From: Muribaculaceae bacterium
GTDB taxonomy: Bacteria > Bacteroidota > Bacteroidia > Bacteroidales > Muribaculaceae
DNA: 64,000 nucleotides
Reading direction: 5' to 3'
Assembly (NCBI GenBank): GCA_017409345.1
Contig: JAFQSX010000012.1
Coordinates: 81,388-145,387 of the forward strand
The translations under genes and the position numbers were made by a program. Within the stretch, counting starts at the first letter, position 1, and the number at the start of each line of letters is the position of its first letter. The notes under the pieces were generated by a model. That model did no database searches, had not been told where the DNA came from, and was given only the letters and a program-made list of their open reading frames with translations. Positions 1 through 8,339 of this stretch are shown in pieces.

Positions 1-10
1 TTTGTGGTTG

Positions 11-41
11 CAAAAGTACTATTATTTTTGACTAGGTGCAA
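11..41 (-). promoter_or_regulatory. Promoter of a divergent gene left of the window
   Basis: Read on the minus strand, TTG (39-41) and TACTTTTG (11-18) are separated by 20 bases, matching the Bacteroidetes -33/-7 pattern. Transcription would begin near position 4 and run off the left edge, so a divergent gene or RNA probably lies just outside. The rest of 1-187 is AT-rich leader. A weaker TATCTTTA at 156-163 could serve the gene starting at 188. Confidence 0.5.
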
Positions 42-187
42 GTTTTTGCAAGAAAAATGAAAAAAAAGTAACAAAATAATGGCAAATGGCTATTGATTTA
101 ATATATATTAACAATGAGCATAAAAAAACATATATTAGGATATTTTTTTATTTTGTATCTTTACACATTATTTTTTATTGAACTAAT

Positions 188-1390
188 ATGAAGCGCAAAA
201 TCTCTTTATTAACATTGCTATTTGTGTTATTATCTTGTTTCGTTCTATCGGCTCAAGAAGTAGTGGTAGGAGCGGCTCAAGTAGATAAATATGTGTCATT
301 GTTGAAAGGGAAAAAGATAGGTCTGTTCTCAAATCACACCGGAATGGTGGGAAAACGTCACACCCTTGATATTATGTTGGAAAATGGGTTGGATGTAGAA
401 TTGATTTTCTCTCCAGAACATGGATTTAGAGGTACGGCTGATGCCGGTGAGTCGGTAAATAGTTCGGTTGATTCAAAAACCGGGATACGTATTGAATCAC
501 TCTATGGTAGCAATAAAAAGAATGCGTTGTCATCAAAGACCATAAGCAAGATTGATATAATTGTGACCGATATACAGGATGTAGGGTTGCGTTTTTATAC
601 TTATTACTGCACAATGGTCGATTTGATGAATGCAGCTGTTGCCAATGGCAAAGAATTCATGGTGCTCGACCGTCCTAATCCCAATGGCATGTATGTCGAT
701 GGTCCTATTTTGGATATGAAATACAAATCGGGAGTGGGGAAATTGCCTATTCCGGTTGTTCATGGTCTCACACTTGGCGAACTTGCATTGATGGTAAATG
801 GAGAGGGTTGGCTCAATAATGGTGCCGAAGTGCCATTGCATGTGGTGAAATGTGAAAATTATACTCACCAAACACGATATGTGTTGCCTGTGGCTCCATC
901 GCCCAATTTGCGTACAATGAAGTCAATATATCTTTATCCTTCAATATGTTACTTTGAAGGGACTTCGGTGAGTCTTGGTCGTGGCACAGATGCTCCTTTT
1001 GAAATTTATGGACATCCCGACATGAAAGGGTGTGATTTTGAGTTTACTCCTCGCAGTGTTGAAGGTGCAAAAAATCCTCCATTACTTGATAAAAAATGCT
1101 TTGGTCGCGATCTTCGCACTCTAGAAGATGATGAGATTATTGCCAAGGGGCTTAATCTTGAATATCTCATAGATGCCTATAAATGTATGGGAGTCTCGGT
1201 TGATGAATTTTTTGATAATGGATATACCTATAAGGGCGCAAAGGAATTTTTTGAAAAACTCATTGGCGATGGAAGTATTCGTGGCATGATTGCAAAAGGT
1301 ATGACTGCCGATGAAATAAAGGCTACATGGGCCGATGATGTAGAGATATTTAAAATACAACGCAAGCCTTATTTGCTTTATTTGGAATGA
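188..1390 (+). CDS. namZ: Exo-beta-N-acetylmuramidase NamZ-like (DUF1343)
   Basis: A 400-residue secreted protein of the DUF1343 family. Characterised members such as NamZ release N-acetylmuramic acid from non-reducing ends of peptidoglycan glycan fragments. Residues 1-22 form a signal peptide ending LSAQ. Family hallmarks include FSPEHGFRGTADAGE (about residues 75-89), TDIQDVGLRFYTYY and VLDRPNPNG. The length fits single-domain members. It lies 25 bp upstream of a sodium:solute symporter, and the pair suggests scavenging of MurNAc from peptidoglycan debris. No MurK or MurQ is present in the window. The family call is firm; the exact substrate is inferred from characterised relatives. The ATG at 188 directly precedes a basic signal-peptide start (MKRK). 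Confidence 0.85.
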   Translation: MKRKISLLTLLFVLLSCFVLSAQEVVVGAAQVDKYVSLLKGKKIGLFSNHTGMVGKRHTLDIMLENGLDVELIFSPEHGFRGTADAGESVNSSVDSKTGIRIESLYGSNKKNALSSKTISKIDIIVTDIQDVGLRFYTYYCTMVDLMNAAVANGKEFMVLDRPNPNGMYVDGPILDMKYKSGVGKLPIPVVHGLTLGELALMVNGEGWLNNGAEVPLHVVKCENYTHQTRYVLPVAPSPNLRTMKSIYLYPSICYFEGTSVSLGRGTDAPFEIYGHPDMKGCDFEFTPRSVEGAKNPPLLDKKCFGRDLRTLEDDEIIAKGLNLEYLIDAYKCMGVSVDEFFDNGYTYKGAKEFFEKLIGDGSIRGMIAKGMTADEIKATWADDVEIFKIQRKPYLLYLE

Positions 1391-1415
1391 TTTAAAATTT
1401 AATTAAGATATAATT

Positions 1416-2876
1416 ATGCAGAACCATTGGATAGTAATTATTACGATAATCGCATATTTTGCACTATTGTTGTTGATATCTTATTTTGCTTCACGTAAGT
1501 CGGATAATGCCACCTTCTTTTCGGGTAATCGTAGAAACCCATGGGTATTGGTTTCGATTGCAACTATTGGAGCCGCAATATCGGGAGTTACATTTATTTC
1601 AGTCCCCGGTATGGTTGAAGCAAAAGGCTATTCATATCTGCAGATGTGTCTAGGTTTTATTGTGGGTTATTTCTTGATAGCCTTTGTGTTGGTCCCAATG
1701 TTTTATAAACGCAATTTGGTTTCAATATATGGGTATCTGGGAGAAAGATTTGGCGTGGCGACATATCGCAGTGGCGCATGGTTCTTCTTTGTGTCAAAAA
1801 TTCTTGGAGCCTCGGTTCGATTCTTGGTAGTGTGTGCTACATTGCAGATTCTTGTTTTCGGCCCACTGGGGATTCCGTTTGTACTCAATGTTGTTGCAAC
1901 GATTGCACTAATATGGCTATATACGGCTCAAGGAGGAGTTAAATCGGTTATATGGACCGATGTGTTGAAGAGTTGTTGCTTGGTGCTTTCGGTCGTGTTG
2001 TGTATCTATTTTATTGCCGAAGGTCTCGGCTTCTCATTTGGTGAAATGGTTAGTGCCATTACCGGCGATAGCACATCACAAGTATTTTTCTTTGATAACC
2101 CTAAAGAGGGTACATATTTTTGGAAACAATTTCTTGCCGGTGTGTTTATGGTGATTGCTACTACCGGTCTTGATCAAGATATGATGCAACGCAACCTTGC
2201 ATGTAAGGATTCAAAAGAGTCGCAAAAGAATATGATTGTGAGTAGTATTGTTCAGTTCTTTGTGATTGCATTGTTCCTTGTGTTGGGTACATTACTTGTG
2301 ATGTATATGGCTAAAGTGAATATCGCAATGCCTGAAAAACCCGATGAAATATTTGGTATAGTGGCACAAAGTGAAGGGATGCCGGTAGTGGTATTGGTGT
2401 TGTTTGTGTTGGGATTGATTTCGGCAGCATATTCGGCAGCAGGGTCGGCAATTACGTCGCTAACAACATCGTTTACGGTTGATATTCTAGATGGACAGAA
2501 AAAATATGACGATGCAAAACTCACCAAGGTGCGCAAAACAGTGCATGTCATGATGTCGGTGTTGATGGGATTGGTAATAATTGTATTCTATTATGCAAGT
2601 AACCAGGATGCCATCAGCGCGGTTTACACGCTTGCTTCATATACCTATGGTCCTATCTTGGGATTGTTTGTATTTGGAATGTTTAGTAAACTTCAAGTGC
2701 GCGACAAGTTGGTTCCTATAGTGTGTGTGTTGGCTCCAGCATTGTCGTGGGTTGTGCAATGGCAACTCAAAGAGCAATTTGGGTATGAAACAAGTTTTGA
2801 ATTATTGATAATAAATGCAGTACTAACAGTAATAGGATTAGCATTGCTTACTAAAGGAAAAATAGAAAAGAAATAA
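1416..2876 (+). CDS. Sodium:solute symporter (SSS family), possible MurNAc importer
   Basis: A 486-residue polytopic inner-membrane protein with about 13 hydrophobic segments, beginning with the helix at residues 4-24. The conserved early region (TFFSGNRRNPWVLVSIATIG, then SGVTFISVPG) is typical of SSS transporters, which couple solute uptake to sodium. It follows the NamZ-like gene by 25 bp, so the two are probably co-transcribed. From memory, a sodium-solute symporter serves as MurNAc transporter (MurT) in Tannerella, another Bacteroidales organism lacking a MurNAc phosphotransferase system. The same substrate here is an inference from adjacency. Sugar, sialic acid or amino-acid transport cannot be excluded by sequence alone. 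Confidence 0.85.
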   Translation: MQNHWIVIITIIAYFALLLLISYFASRKSDNATFFSGNRRNPWVLVSIATIGAAISGVTFISVPGMVEAKGYSYLQMCLGFIVGYFLIAFVLVPMFYKRNLVSIYGYLGERFGVATYRSGAWFFFVSKILGASVRFLVVCATLQILVFGPLGIPFVLNVVATIALIWLYTAQGGVKSVIWTDVLKSCCLVLSVVLCIYFIAEGLGFSFGEMVSAITGDSTSQVFFFDNPKEGTYFWKQFLAGVFMVIATTGLDQDMMQRNLACKDSKESQKNMIVSSIVQFFVIALFLVLGTLLVMYMAKVNIAMPEKPDEIFGIVAQSEGMPVVVLVLFVLGLISAAYSAAGSAITSLTTSFTVDILDGQKKYDDAKLTKVRKTVHVMMSVLMGLVIIVFYYASNQDAISAVYTLASYTYGPILGLFVFGMFSKLQVRDKLVPIVCVLAPALSWVVQWQLKEQFGYETSFELLIINAVLTVIGLALLTKGKIEKK

Positions 2877-2930
2877 AAGTGATGCATATATCTCCTTTTT
2901 AATAACCAAAATTAATATAACCAAACTTCT

Positions 2931-3827
2931 ATGTCAAAAGACCTATTTAACCGCTATATATGGTTGGTTGATACAATTAAGCGTTATGGGCACATTACTC
3001 GCGAAGAGTTAAATGCTCGTTGGAAAAAATCTCCATTTTCAAATGGAGAGCCATTGCCTCGTCGCACATTCTATAACTATCGAATGGCGATAGAAGAGTT
3101 ATTTAAGGTAAATATTGAGTGTAATCCGTCAACATTTGAGTATTATATAGACGAAGGAGATACTCATAATGAGAGTGTTACGAATTGGCTACTTAACACT
3201 ACTGCCATGAGCAATGTGTTGAGTGAATCACGTAATATTTCAAATCGGATATTTATTGAAGATGTGCCGTCGGCTCGAGAATTTCTTGCGACAGTGATTG
3301 ATGCTCTAAAAGAGTTTCATCAAATAAAATTTACTTATCAACCCTATTCGCGAACAAATGCCACTCCCGACATTGTAGTTGAGCCATATTTCTTGAAGAT
3401 ATTCCGTCAACGCTGGTATGTGACCGGTCGCAATGTGAAAGAGGATAAGATTAAAACGTATGCACTAGATCGAATGAAGGATGTGGTAGTGTTGCAAGAA
3501 ACATTTGATATGCCTGAAGATTTTGATGCCGAGGTCTATACGAAATATAGTTATGGTATAATATTCTCTCAAGGTGAGATAAAAAATGTATCAATAAAAA
3601 CCGATTCTCGTCAAGCAAAATATCTTCGTGCATTGCCATTGCACTCGTCGCAACAAGAAATGATACATGACTCATATTCAATATTTAATTATCGCTTGCG
3701 TATTACTCCTGATTTTCTTCAAGAATTATTATCTCACGGACCAAATATCACGGTACTTGATCCTCCAGAATTAAAGGCGATGATAATAACAAGTCTCGAA
3801 GAAACCCTAGCTAACTATAAAAAATGA
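2931..3827 (+). CDS. WYL-domain transcriptional regulator
   Basis: A 298-residue cytoplasmic protein. The N-terminal 60 residues form a winged helix-turn-helix (ITREELNARWKKS, then PRRTFYNYRMAIEELF). Residues about 125-210 look like a WYL ligand-sensing domain (IKFTYQPYS, VEPYFLKIFRQRWYVTGR, KTYALDRM), and the C-terminus resembles the WCX extension. WYL proteins bind nucleic-acid-like ligands and often control stress or accessory loci; the target here is unknown. It lies 54 bp downstream of the symporter on the same strand and may be part of that unit. A hairpin at 3871-3899 terminates it. Confidence 0.85.
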   Translation: MSKDLFNRYIWLVDTIKRYGHITREELNARWKKSPFSNGEPLPRRTFYNYRMAIEELFKVNIECNPSTFEYYIDEGDTHNESVTNWLLNTTAMSNVLSESRNISNRIFIEDVPSAREFLATVIDALKEFHQIKFTYQPYSRTNATPDIVVEPYFLKIFRQRWYVTGRNVKEDKIKTYALDRMKDVVVLQETFDMPEDFDAEVYTKYSYGIIFSQGEIKNVSIKTDSRQAKYLRALPLHSSQQEMIHDSYSIFNYRLRITPDFLQELLSHGPNITVLDPPELKAMIITSLEETLANYKK

Positions 3828-3870
3828 AATAATAGTTGATTCTTAAACAAGAAAAGAATACAAATCAATA

Positions 3871-3899
3871 AAAATGGGAGTGAATTTCACTCCCATTTT
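3871..3899. terminator. Bidirectional intrinsic terminator
   Basis: An 11-12 bp stem (ATGGGAGTG pairing with CACTCCCAT, extended by A/T pairs) closes a small AATTT loop and is flanked by A and T runs. It sits between the convergent WYL regulator and rubredoxin genes and can serve both. Confidence 0.8.
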
Positions 3900-3949
3900 C
3901 GTTTATAAAAAGCAATGTGTATCTAATTAACAAAACTTACTAATATAAT

Positions 3950-4114
3950 CTATTCTTCTACTAATTCAAAGTCTTCTTTGGTAACTCCACATAGAGGGCA
4001 ACTCCAATCGTCGGGAATGTCTTCAAATGCAGTTCCGGGTGCGATACCACCATCAGGGTCACCTACTTCGGGGTCATAAATCCAATCACATACAGTGCAA
4101 CGATACTTTTTCAT
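3950..4114 (-). CDS. Rubredoxin
   Basis: A 54-residue soluble electron carrier, starting [19 protein letters not shown]. Cysteines at 6, 9, 39 and 42 (CTVC and CPLC) form the iron site; the [21 protein letters not shown] pattern is classic. Length is normal for the family. In anaerobic Bacteroidales rubredoxins feed electrons to oxygen and peroxide detoxification enzymes (rubrerythrin and similar). None of those partners is adjacent here. It is monocistronic, with its own promoter at 4187-4216 and a shared terminator at 3871-3899. Confidence 0.95.
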   Translation of the reverse strand: MKKYRCTVCDWIYDPEVGDPDGGIAPGTAFEDIPDDWSCPLCGVTKEDFELVEE

Positions 4115-4186
4115 AATCTTATTATTTAAATGGTTATTAATCTTTATTATTTAACAAATAAAACTTGTTGTTTGTTTTATCCATTG

Positions 4187-4216
4187 CAAAGATAATGATA
4201 TCTTTCAATCCCCACA
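4187..4216 (-). promoter_or_regulatory. Rubredoxin promoter
   Basis: On the minus strand TTG (4214-4216), a 19-base spacer and TATCTTTG (4187-4194) match the Bacteroidetes housekeeping consensus. The predicted start is near 4180, giving a leader of about 65 bases. Confidence 0.65.
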
Positions 4217-4320
4217 ACCGATAAAATCTATTTCTTGATAGAAATTCTCAATAGTTGTTGACAAAGTCTTTATTATTAGGTTGTTGGAGGTGTATTATGT
4301 CTAATGCTAATCAGATAAAT

Positions 4321-4351
4321 TTGTTATATATTAAAATTATATATATATTTG
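4321..4351 (+). promoter_or_regulatory. Promoter of an orphan RNA unit
   Basis: TTG (4321-4323), a 20-base spacer and a perfect TATATTTG (4344-4351) predict transcription from about 4358. No ORF follows before the structured element and terminator that end near 4582, so this promoter appears to serve a non-coding RNA. Confidence 0.6.
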
Positions 4352-4357
4352 TAAAAA

Positions 4358-4582
4358 ATAATACTAACTCGTTAAATCATTTTGCCTATGTAGCATAGAC
4401 ACAAAAGACATATTAGATAAAAAGCGTTAGCTTATATTTCGGTTATCCAAAATCGCCAATTTTGAACCAGCAACCTGAAGTAGAAGTTGATGCTCACGGT
4501 CTATCCGTGGGCTTTTACTTGTTTGGTTGCAACGTGTTTGGCGATACGTGGATAACAAATAAAGTTTGAGTCCACGTTTTTT
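4358..4582 (+). ncRNA. Candidate structured non-coding RNA with long imperfect hairpin
   Basis: The region lies between rubredoxin and an OM protein gene and has no credible ORF. Predicted transcript about 225 nt. A small hairpin, CTATG-tag-CATAG, lies near 4387-4399. The core at 4442-4556 folds into one long interrupted hairpin. Paired blocks are GTTATCC (4442-4448) with 4550-4556, ATCGCCAA (4452-4459) with 4538-4545, GCAACC (4470-4475) with 4525-4530, 4478-4485 with 4513-4520, and GCTCACGG (4492-4499) with 4505-4512, around the loop TCTAT. A central internal loop (4460-4469 against 4531-4537) gives a 6S-RNA-like outline. ACGTGGA (4546-4552) can instead pair with TCCACGT (4571-4577), followed by T6, as a terminator. 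Family not recognised; a 6S-type or Bacteroidales-1-like RNA is one possibility. Confidence 0.55.
4546..4582 (+). terminator. Terminator of the orphan RNA
   Basis: ACGTGGA (4546-4552) pairs with TCCACGT (4571-4577), with an inner CAAA/TTTG pairing and a run of six T at 4577-4582. Its left arm overlaps the outer stem of the long hairpin, so the two folds are partly exclusive. Confidence 0.55.
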
Positions 4583-4631
4583 ATTTGTCTGCCTTCAATA
4601 TTTTGGACTAAAATTAAATGGATGAAATGGA

Positions 4632-4664
4632 TTGAGCCCATTTGATAAAGATGCGTTAGATTTG
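4632..4664 (+). promoter_or_regulatory. Promoter of the OM barrel / lipoprotein pair
   Basis: TTG (4632-4634), a 22-base spacer and a perfect TAGATTTG (4657-4664) precede the 4712 gene. The predicted start is near 4671, giving a leader of about 40 bases. Confidence 0.5.
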
Positions 4665-4711
4665 TATAAATTATCACGCATTATAATTATTAATTCATTA
4701 AAATTACAAAA

Positions 4712-5197
4712 ATGAAAAAGTATTTTATTACAATGTGCATTGCACTTGTCGGATTTTGTGCATTTGCACAGAAAGGAGAAAAGTCTGTTGGCTTGAATTT
4801 TAGTTATGGTACGCCTCATTCCGATTTAGGTATTGGTATAAAAGGTCAGTATAATTTCACAGATGCGATAAGAGGAGAATTATCAGGAGACTATTTCCTT
4901 GGAGATGATATGTTGAACATGTGGGATATTAATATCAATGCTCACTATTTATTTAATGTAGCCGAGAAGATTAAGGTTTATCCTTTGGTCGGTGTTACTT
5001 ATACAAATTGGAATGTTGATTTTGACTTTTGGGGAGAGTCTTACTCAGAGAGTACCGGAAGATTTGGAGCAAATCTTGGTGGAGGTGTTCAATATGACAT
5101 CAATGATATATTTGCAGTTGATTTTGAAGCAAAATATCAACTCATCGGAGATTGGAATCAATTAGTATTTGGCATTGGTGCCGTTTATAAATTTTAA
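4712..5197 (+). CDS. Small outer-membrane beta-barrel protein
   Basis: A 161-residue exported protein. Residues 1-19 are a signal peptide (MKKYFITMCIALVGFCAFAQ). The mature part alternates hydrophobic and polar residues as in an eight-stranded OmpX/OmpA-like barrel and ends in an aromatic strand (GIGAVYKF), the usual barrel C-terminus. No specific substrate can be read. It is followed after 5 bp by a lipoprotein gene, so the two are likely co-transcribed from the promoter at 4632-4664. Confidence 0.7.
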   Translation: MKKYFITMCIALVGFCAFAQKGEKSVGLNFSYGTPHSDLGIGIKGQYNFTDAIRGELSGDYFLGDDMLNMWDININAHYLFNVAEKIKVYPLVGVTYTNWNVDFDFWGESYSESTGRFGANLGGGVQYDINDIFAVDFEAKYQLIGDWNQLVFGIGAVYKF

Positions 5198-5202
5198 TCA
5201 CA

Positions 5203-6480
5203 ATGAAAAAGTTTATCAATAAGTTTATATATGTGGCATTTGTTGTTGCCACATCATTAGTGTTTGTGGCTTGTAGCGAAGATGATGAGCCGGGAACAGG
5301 TGGAACCGGAAATATAAAAGAAGGTCAATTGGTTGATTTAGGATTGTCTGTGGATTGGGCCGGGTGGAATGTCGGTGCATCATCTCCTGAAGGATATGGT
5401 GATTATTTTGCTTGGGGTGAAACTAAATCTAAAAAAGACTATTCACTTTATGAATATAAATACTTTAATTCAGAAGATGGAGTGATTGATATTGGTGCCA
5501 ATATCAGTGGAACAAAATATGATGTTGCTCGTCACAAATGGGGAGGTGAATGGCGAATGCCTACTAAAGAGGAATTTAACGAATTGATAAATAAATGTCA
5601 ATGGGAATGGACTCAAGAAAAAGGAATAAGTGGCTATAAAGTTACTGGTCCAAATGGCAATAGCATCTTCCTTCCTGCTGCCGGTAATTATGATGGGGAG
5701 ACCAATGAAGATAAAGGTTCAGATGTCTCTTATTGGAGTGCCACGGTTGTAGTAACTCCCGGATATTCTTCTGAAGAAGCATATGCTCTTTTAAGTTCTA
5801 AACAGGTGAATCAAAGTATGAATGGAACTTACCGATGTGAAGGGCTCCCTGTTCGTCCGGTAATGACAAAGAAAGTAAATGAGCAACCTGAAGAAGAAGG
5901 CTCCGAGGAAGGCGACTCTGAAGAAGGTTCCGAAGACGAATCTGGTTTAGGGGTTAATCTTAAATTGACAAGTGGCACAATTTGGGCCAAGTGGAATGTG
6001 GGCGCCATCACTCCTGAAGGATATGGAGAATACTATGCTTGGGGGGAAACAATGGAAAAATCGGATTATTCTTTAGAAACATATGAATATTTTAAACAAG
6101 ATGTAGGCTATGTTGATAAGGGATATGATTATGATGTCGCTAGTCAAAAGTGGGGAGATGGATGGCGAATGCCTACTAAAGAGGAGTTTGAAGAATTAAA
6201 GAGAGAATGTGAATGGGATTGGACTCAACTCAATGGTGTGTATGGCTACGAAGTTACCGGTTCTAATGGCAAGAGTATCTTCCTCCCTGCAGCTGGATAT
6301 CGTGATGGATGTTTGCATTATGATGCAGGTAATGGAGGTAATTATTGGAGTGCCTCGTTGACAAATGGTGGGTTAGAACCCACAGCATGGGGCTTTGGTT
6401 TCAGTAGTAACTACTACGGATGTTCTGATGGATGTTATCGTATCTTAGGGCACACGATTCGTCCTGTAAAAAGCAAATGA
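5203..6480 (+). CDS. Lipoprotein with two tandem FISUMP-like domains
   Basis: A 425-residue surface or periplasmic lipoprotein. The lipobox FVACSED places the acylated Cys near residue 24. Two homologous domains follow, about residues 42-225 and 252-425. Each has VDLGLSVDWAGWNVG-like or LTSGTIWAKWNVG openings, PEGYGxYxAWGET, a HKWGGEWRMPTKEEF block, and a SIFLPAAGxxDG...YWSA core ending VRPV. This resembles the FISUMP / Fibrobacter major paralogous domain found in many Bacteroidales lipoproteins, of unknown function. A Glu/Ser-rich linker separates the copies. Probably co-expressed with the preceding barrel, from which it is 5 bp away. Confidence 0.7.
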   Translation: MKKFINKFIYVAFVVATSLVFVACSEDDEPGTGGTGNIKEGQLVDLGLSVDWAGWNVGASSPEGYGDYFAWGETKSKKDYSLYEYKYFNSEDGVIDIGANISGTKYDVARHKWGGEWRMPTKEEFNELINKCQWEWTQEKGISGYKVTGPNGNSIFLPAAGNYDGETNEDKGSDVSYWSATVVVTPGYSSEEAYALLSSKQVNQSMNGTYRCEGLPVRPVMTKKVNEQPEEEGSEEGDSEEGSEDESGLGVNLKLTSGTIWAKWNVGAITPEGYGEYYAWGETMEKSDYSLETYEYFKQDVGYVDKGYDYDVASQKWGDGWRMPTKEEFEELKRECEWDWTQLNGVYGYEVTGSNGKSIFLPAAGYRDGCLHYDAGNGGNYWSASLTNGGLEPTAWGFGFSSNYYGCSDGCYRILGHTIRPVKSK

Positions 6481-6526
6481 AGTTATTTGTTTAAAATAAA
6501 GTCAAGTTATAAGTTTTAGTGATTTA

Positions 6527-6553
6527 GGGGCAGCCTGTTTAGACTGCCCCTTT
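6527..6553 (+). terminator. Terminator of the lipoprotein gene
   Basis: GGGGCAG (6527-6533) pairs with CTGCCCC (6544-6550), followed by TTT. It lies 46 bp after the lipoprotein stop. Confidence 0.75.
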
Positions 6554-6579
6554 AATAACCTCAAAGTTGTAAGAAGAAA

Positions 6580-6604
6580 GAGGCTGAGTTAACGACTCAG
6601 CCTC
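6580..6604 (-). terminator. Terminator of the acyl-CoA synthetase gene
   Basis: A 10-bp stem, GAGGCTGAGT (6580-6589) with its complement (6595-6604) around a TAACG loop, lies just past the minus-strand stop at 6612. The adjoining purine-rich + strand becomes a pyrimidine tract on the transcript. Confidence 0.75.
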
Positions 6605-6611
6605 AAATTGT

Positions 6612-8282
6612 TTATGATGTCTTTTTGATACGTTGATATAAGTATCGTTTAATACTCTTTTTAGGAGTTCTTTCAAATGCTTCCGACATGACTTCGATTT
6701 TCTTCAAACGAGCATAATTTGGGAGGTCTTTGTTGATGTCGGGTAGGGTTGATTTGATGTATTTTGCAAATTCTTTTTGGCTCATTCCGTCTTTTGCCCC
6801 TTGGTCAAAGTCGGGGAATATCAATGCGGTGAGTCCTCCTTCATCTTCAATCACCAATGACTCTACGAAATAGGGTCTTACATCGAGCATCGCTTCAATT
6901 TCTTCGGGGTAGATATTTTGACCTGAAGGACCTAAAATCATACATTTTGAACGACCACGAAGGAATAGACTGCCATCGGCATCGATTATACCCATGTCGC
7001 CTGTGTGCAACCATCCATCTTCATCAAGAGCCTCGGCAGTGGCTTCGGGATTTTTGTAATACCCAAGGAATACGTTGGCTCCTCTAACAAGCAATTCTCC
7101 CGGAATGTTTTGAGGATCGGGAGAGTCGATTTTCATTTCCATGTTAGGGACAATCTCTCCACAAGAATATAGTTTTTCGGTTTTCCAATCGGAGTATGTG
7201 ATAATAGGAGCACATTCGGTCATGCCATAGCCCACGGTGAATGGGAATCCCATTCTCTTGAAGAATGTTTCAACCTCTTTGTTGAATGCTGCACCACCAA
7301 TAATCACTTCATAGAATTCGCCGCCAAATGCTTTGATGAGTTCGGCTTTTATCTTATTGGTAATCATTTGGTCAAGGCCGGGCACTTTTAATGCAAATCT
7401 TATTCCGGCTTTTTCCAATATCGGTTTTACCTTGTTTTTGTAAATCTTTTCAATAATAAGTGGAACGGCAATAACTACCGAAGGTTTTACTTCGGCAAGT
7501 GCTTGCAATATAATCTTAGGACTTGGAAGGCGAGAGAGGAAATGAACGTGACAACCTCTTGACAGTTCATATAAAACTTCAAACATGAGCCCATACATGT
7601 GTGCGCAAGGCAACATCGAAACTACATTTGACGTGTTGTTGATGGAAGGAAGTGCTTTTGCTCCAAACTCAAGATTTGAAGCAATGGCTCTAAAAGGAAT
7701 CATCACACCTTTAGAGAAACCGGATGTTCCCGAAGTGTAGTTTATGATAGCCAATTCATTGGGTTGGTCTTCGTGGTAGTCTAATAAATCGGGAGTGAAA
7801 GCCGTTGGATACTTTCGACCGAAAAACTCGTTAAGACGTGCTCTTGCTTCGGTGATTCTATCATTGGCTGAATATAATAGACTGAAATTATTGACCTGAA
7901 TGATTGCTTGTAATTCAGGCATTTCCGATTCGATGACATTTTCCCATATAACTTCGTCAACAAACAAAACTTTTGCTTCAGAGTGGTTGACAAGATGATG
8001 AATGTTTGAAGGTTTGAATTCATGCATCAATGGTACGGGTACTGCACCATAAGTTAGTGTTGCGAGAAATGATACAGCCCAATTGGCTTGGTTCCGAGAG
8101 CATATTGCAACTTTGTCGCCTTTCTCAAGACCACATTCCTCAAACATGATGTGTAGTTTTGCGATAAGGCGAGCAACATCGCGATAGTGTAAAGTGGCGC
8201 CTTGGTAGTTTGAAATAGCCGGGCGATCCCAGTTTTCGCGAAAAGAAGCCTCAAAAGTTTTGTTTACTGATATAAAGTTCAT
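6612..8282 (-). CDS. AMP-forming acyl-CoA (or acyl-ACP) synthetase
   Basis: A 556-residue ANL-superfamily enzyme that activates a carboxylic acid, probably a fatty acid, via an acyl-adenylate. Motifs visible include the ATP loop INYTSGTSGFSKGV (about 179-192), the FAD/ADP-type GYGMTECAPI, TGDMG, and GRSKCMILGPSGQNIYPEEIE near the C-terminal hinge. The start at 8282 (MNFISVNKTF) is chosen because AAGGA lies 8 bases upstream. A promoter at 8309-8339 would also overlap any longer 5' extension. It is monocistronic. Long-chain acyl-CoA ligase is the best guess from overall form; acyl-ACP synthetase is an alternative. Confidence 0.85.
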   Translation of the reverse strand: MNFISVNKTFEASFRENWDRPAISNYQGATLHYRDVARLIAKLHIMFEECGLEKGDKVAICSRNQANWAVSFLATLTYGAVPVPLMHEFKPSNIHHLVNHSEAKVLFVDEVIWENVIESEMPELQAIIQVNNFSLLYSANDRITEARARLNEFFGRKYPTAFTPDLLDYHEDQPNELAIINYTSGTSGFSKGVMIPFRAIASNLEFGAKALPSINNTSNVVSMLPCAHMYGLMFEVLYELSRGCHVHFLSRLPSPKIILQALAEVKPSVVIAVPLIIEKIYKNKVKPILEKAGIRFALKVPGLDQMITNKIKAELIKAFGGEFYEVIIGGAAFNKEVETFFKRMGFPFTVGYGMTECAPIITYSDWKTEKLYSCGEIVPNMEMKIDSPDPQNIPGELLVRGANVFLGYYKNPEATAEALDEDGWLHTGDMGIIDADGSLFLRGRSKCMILGPSGQNIYPEEIEAMLDVRPYFVESLVIEDEGGLTALIFPDFDQGAKDGMSQKEFAKYIKSTLPDINKDLPNYARLKKIEVMSEAFERTPKKSIKRYLYQRIKKTS

Positions 8283-8308
8283 AAATATCCTTAATTTAAT
8301 TGCGACTG

Positions 8309-8339
8309 CAAAATTAATACATATTGACATTATTAACAA
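8309..8339 (-). promoter_or_regulatory. Acyl-CoA synthetase promoter
   Basis: On the minus strand TTG (8337-8339), 20 bases and TAATTTTG (8309-8316) match the consensus. Predicted start near 8302 gives a 20-base leader and supports the start codon at 8282. Confidence 0.65.

Noticed and set aside
4433-4440. TATATTTC as promoter for the structured RNA
   Set aside because: Transcription would start inside the hairpin; the perfect promoter at 4321-4351 is better.
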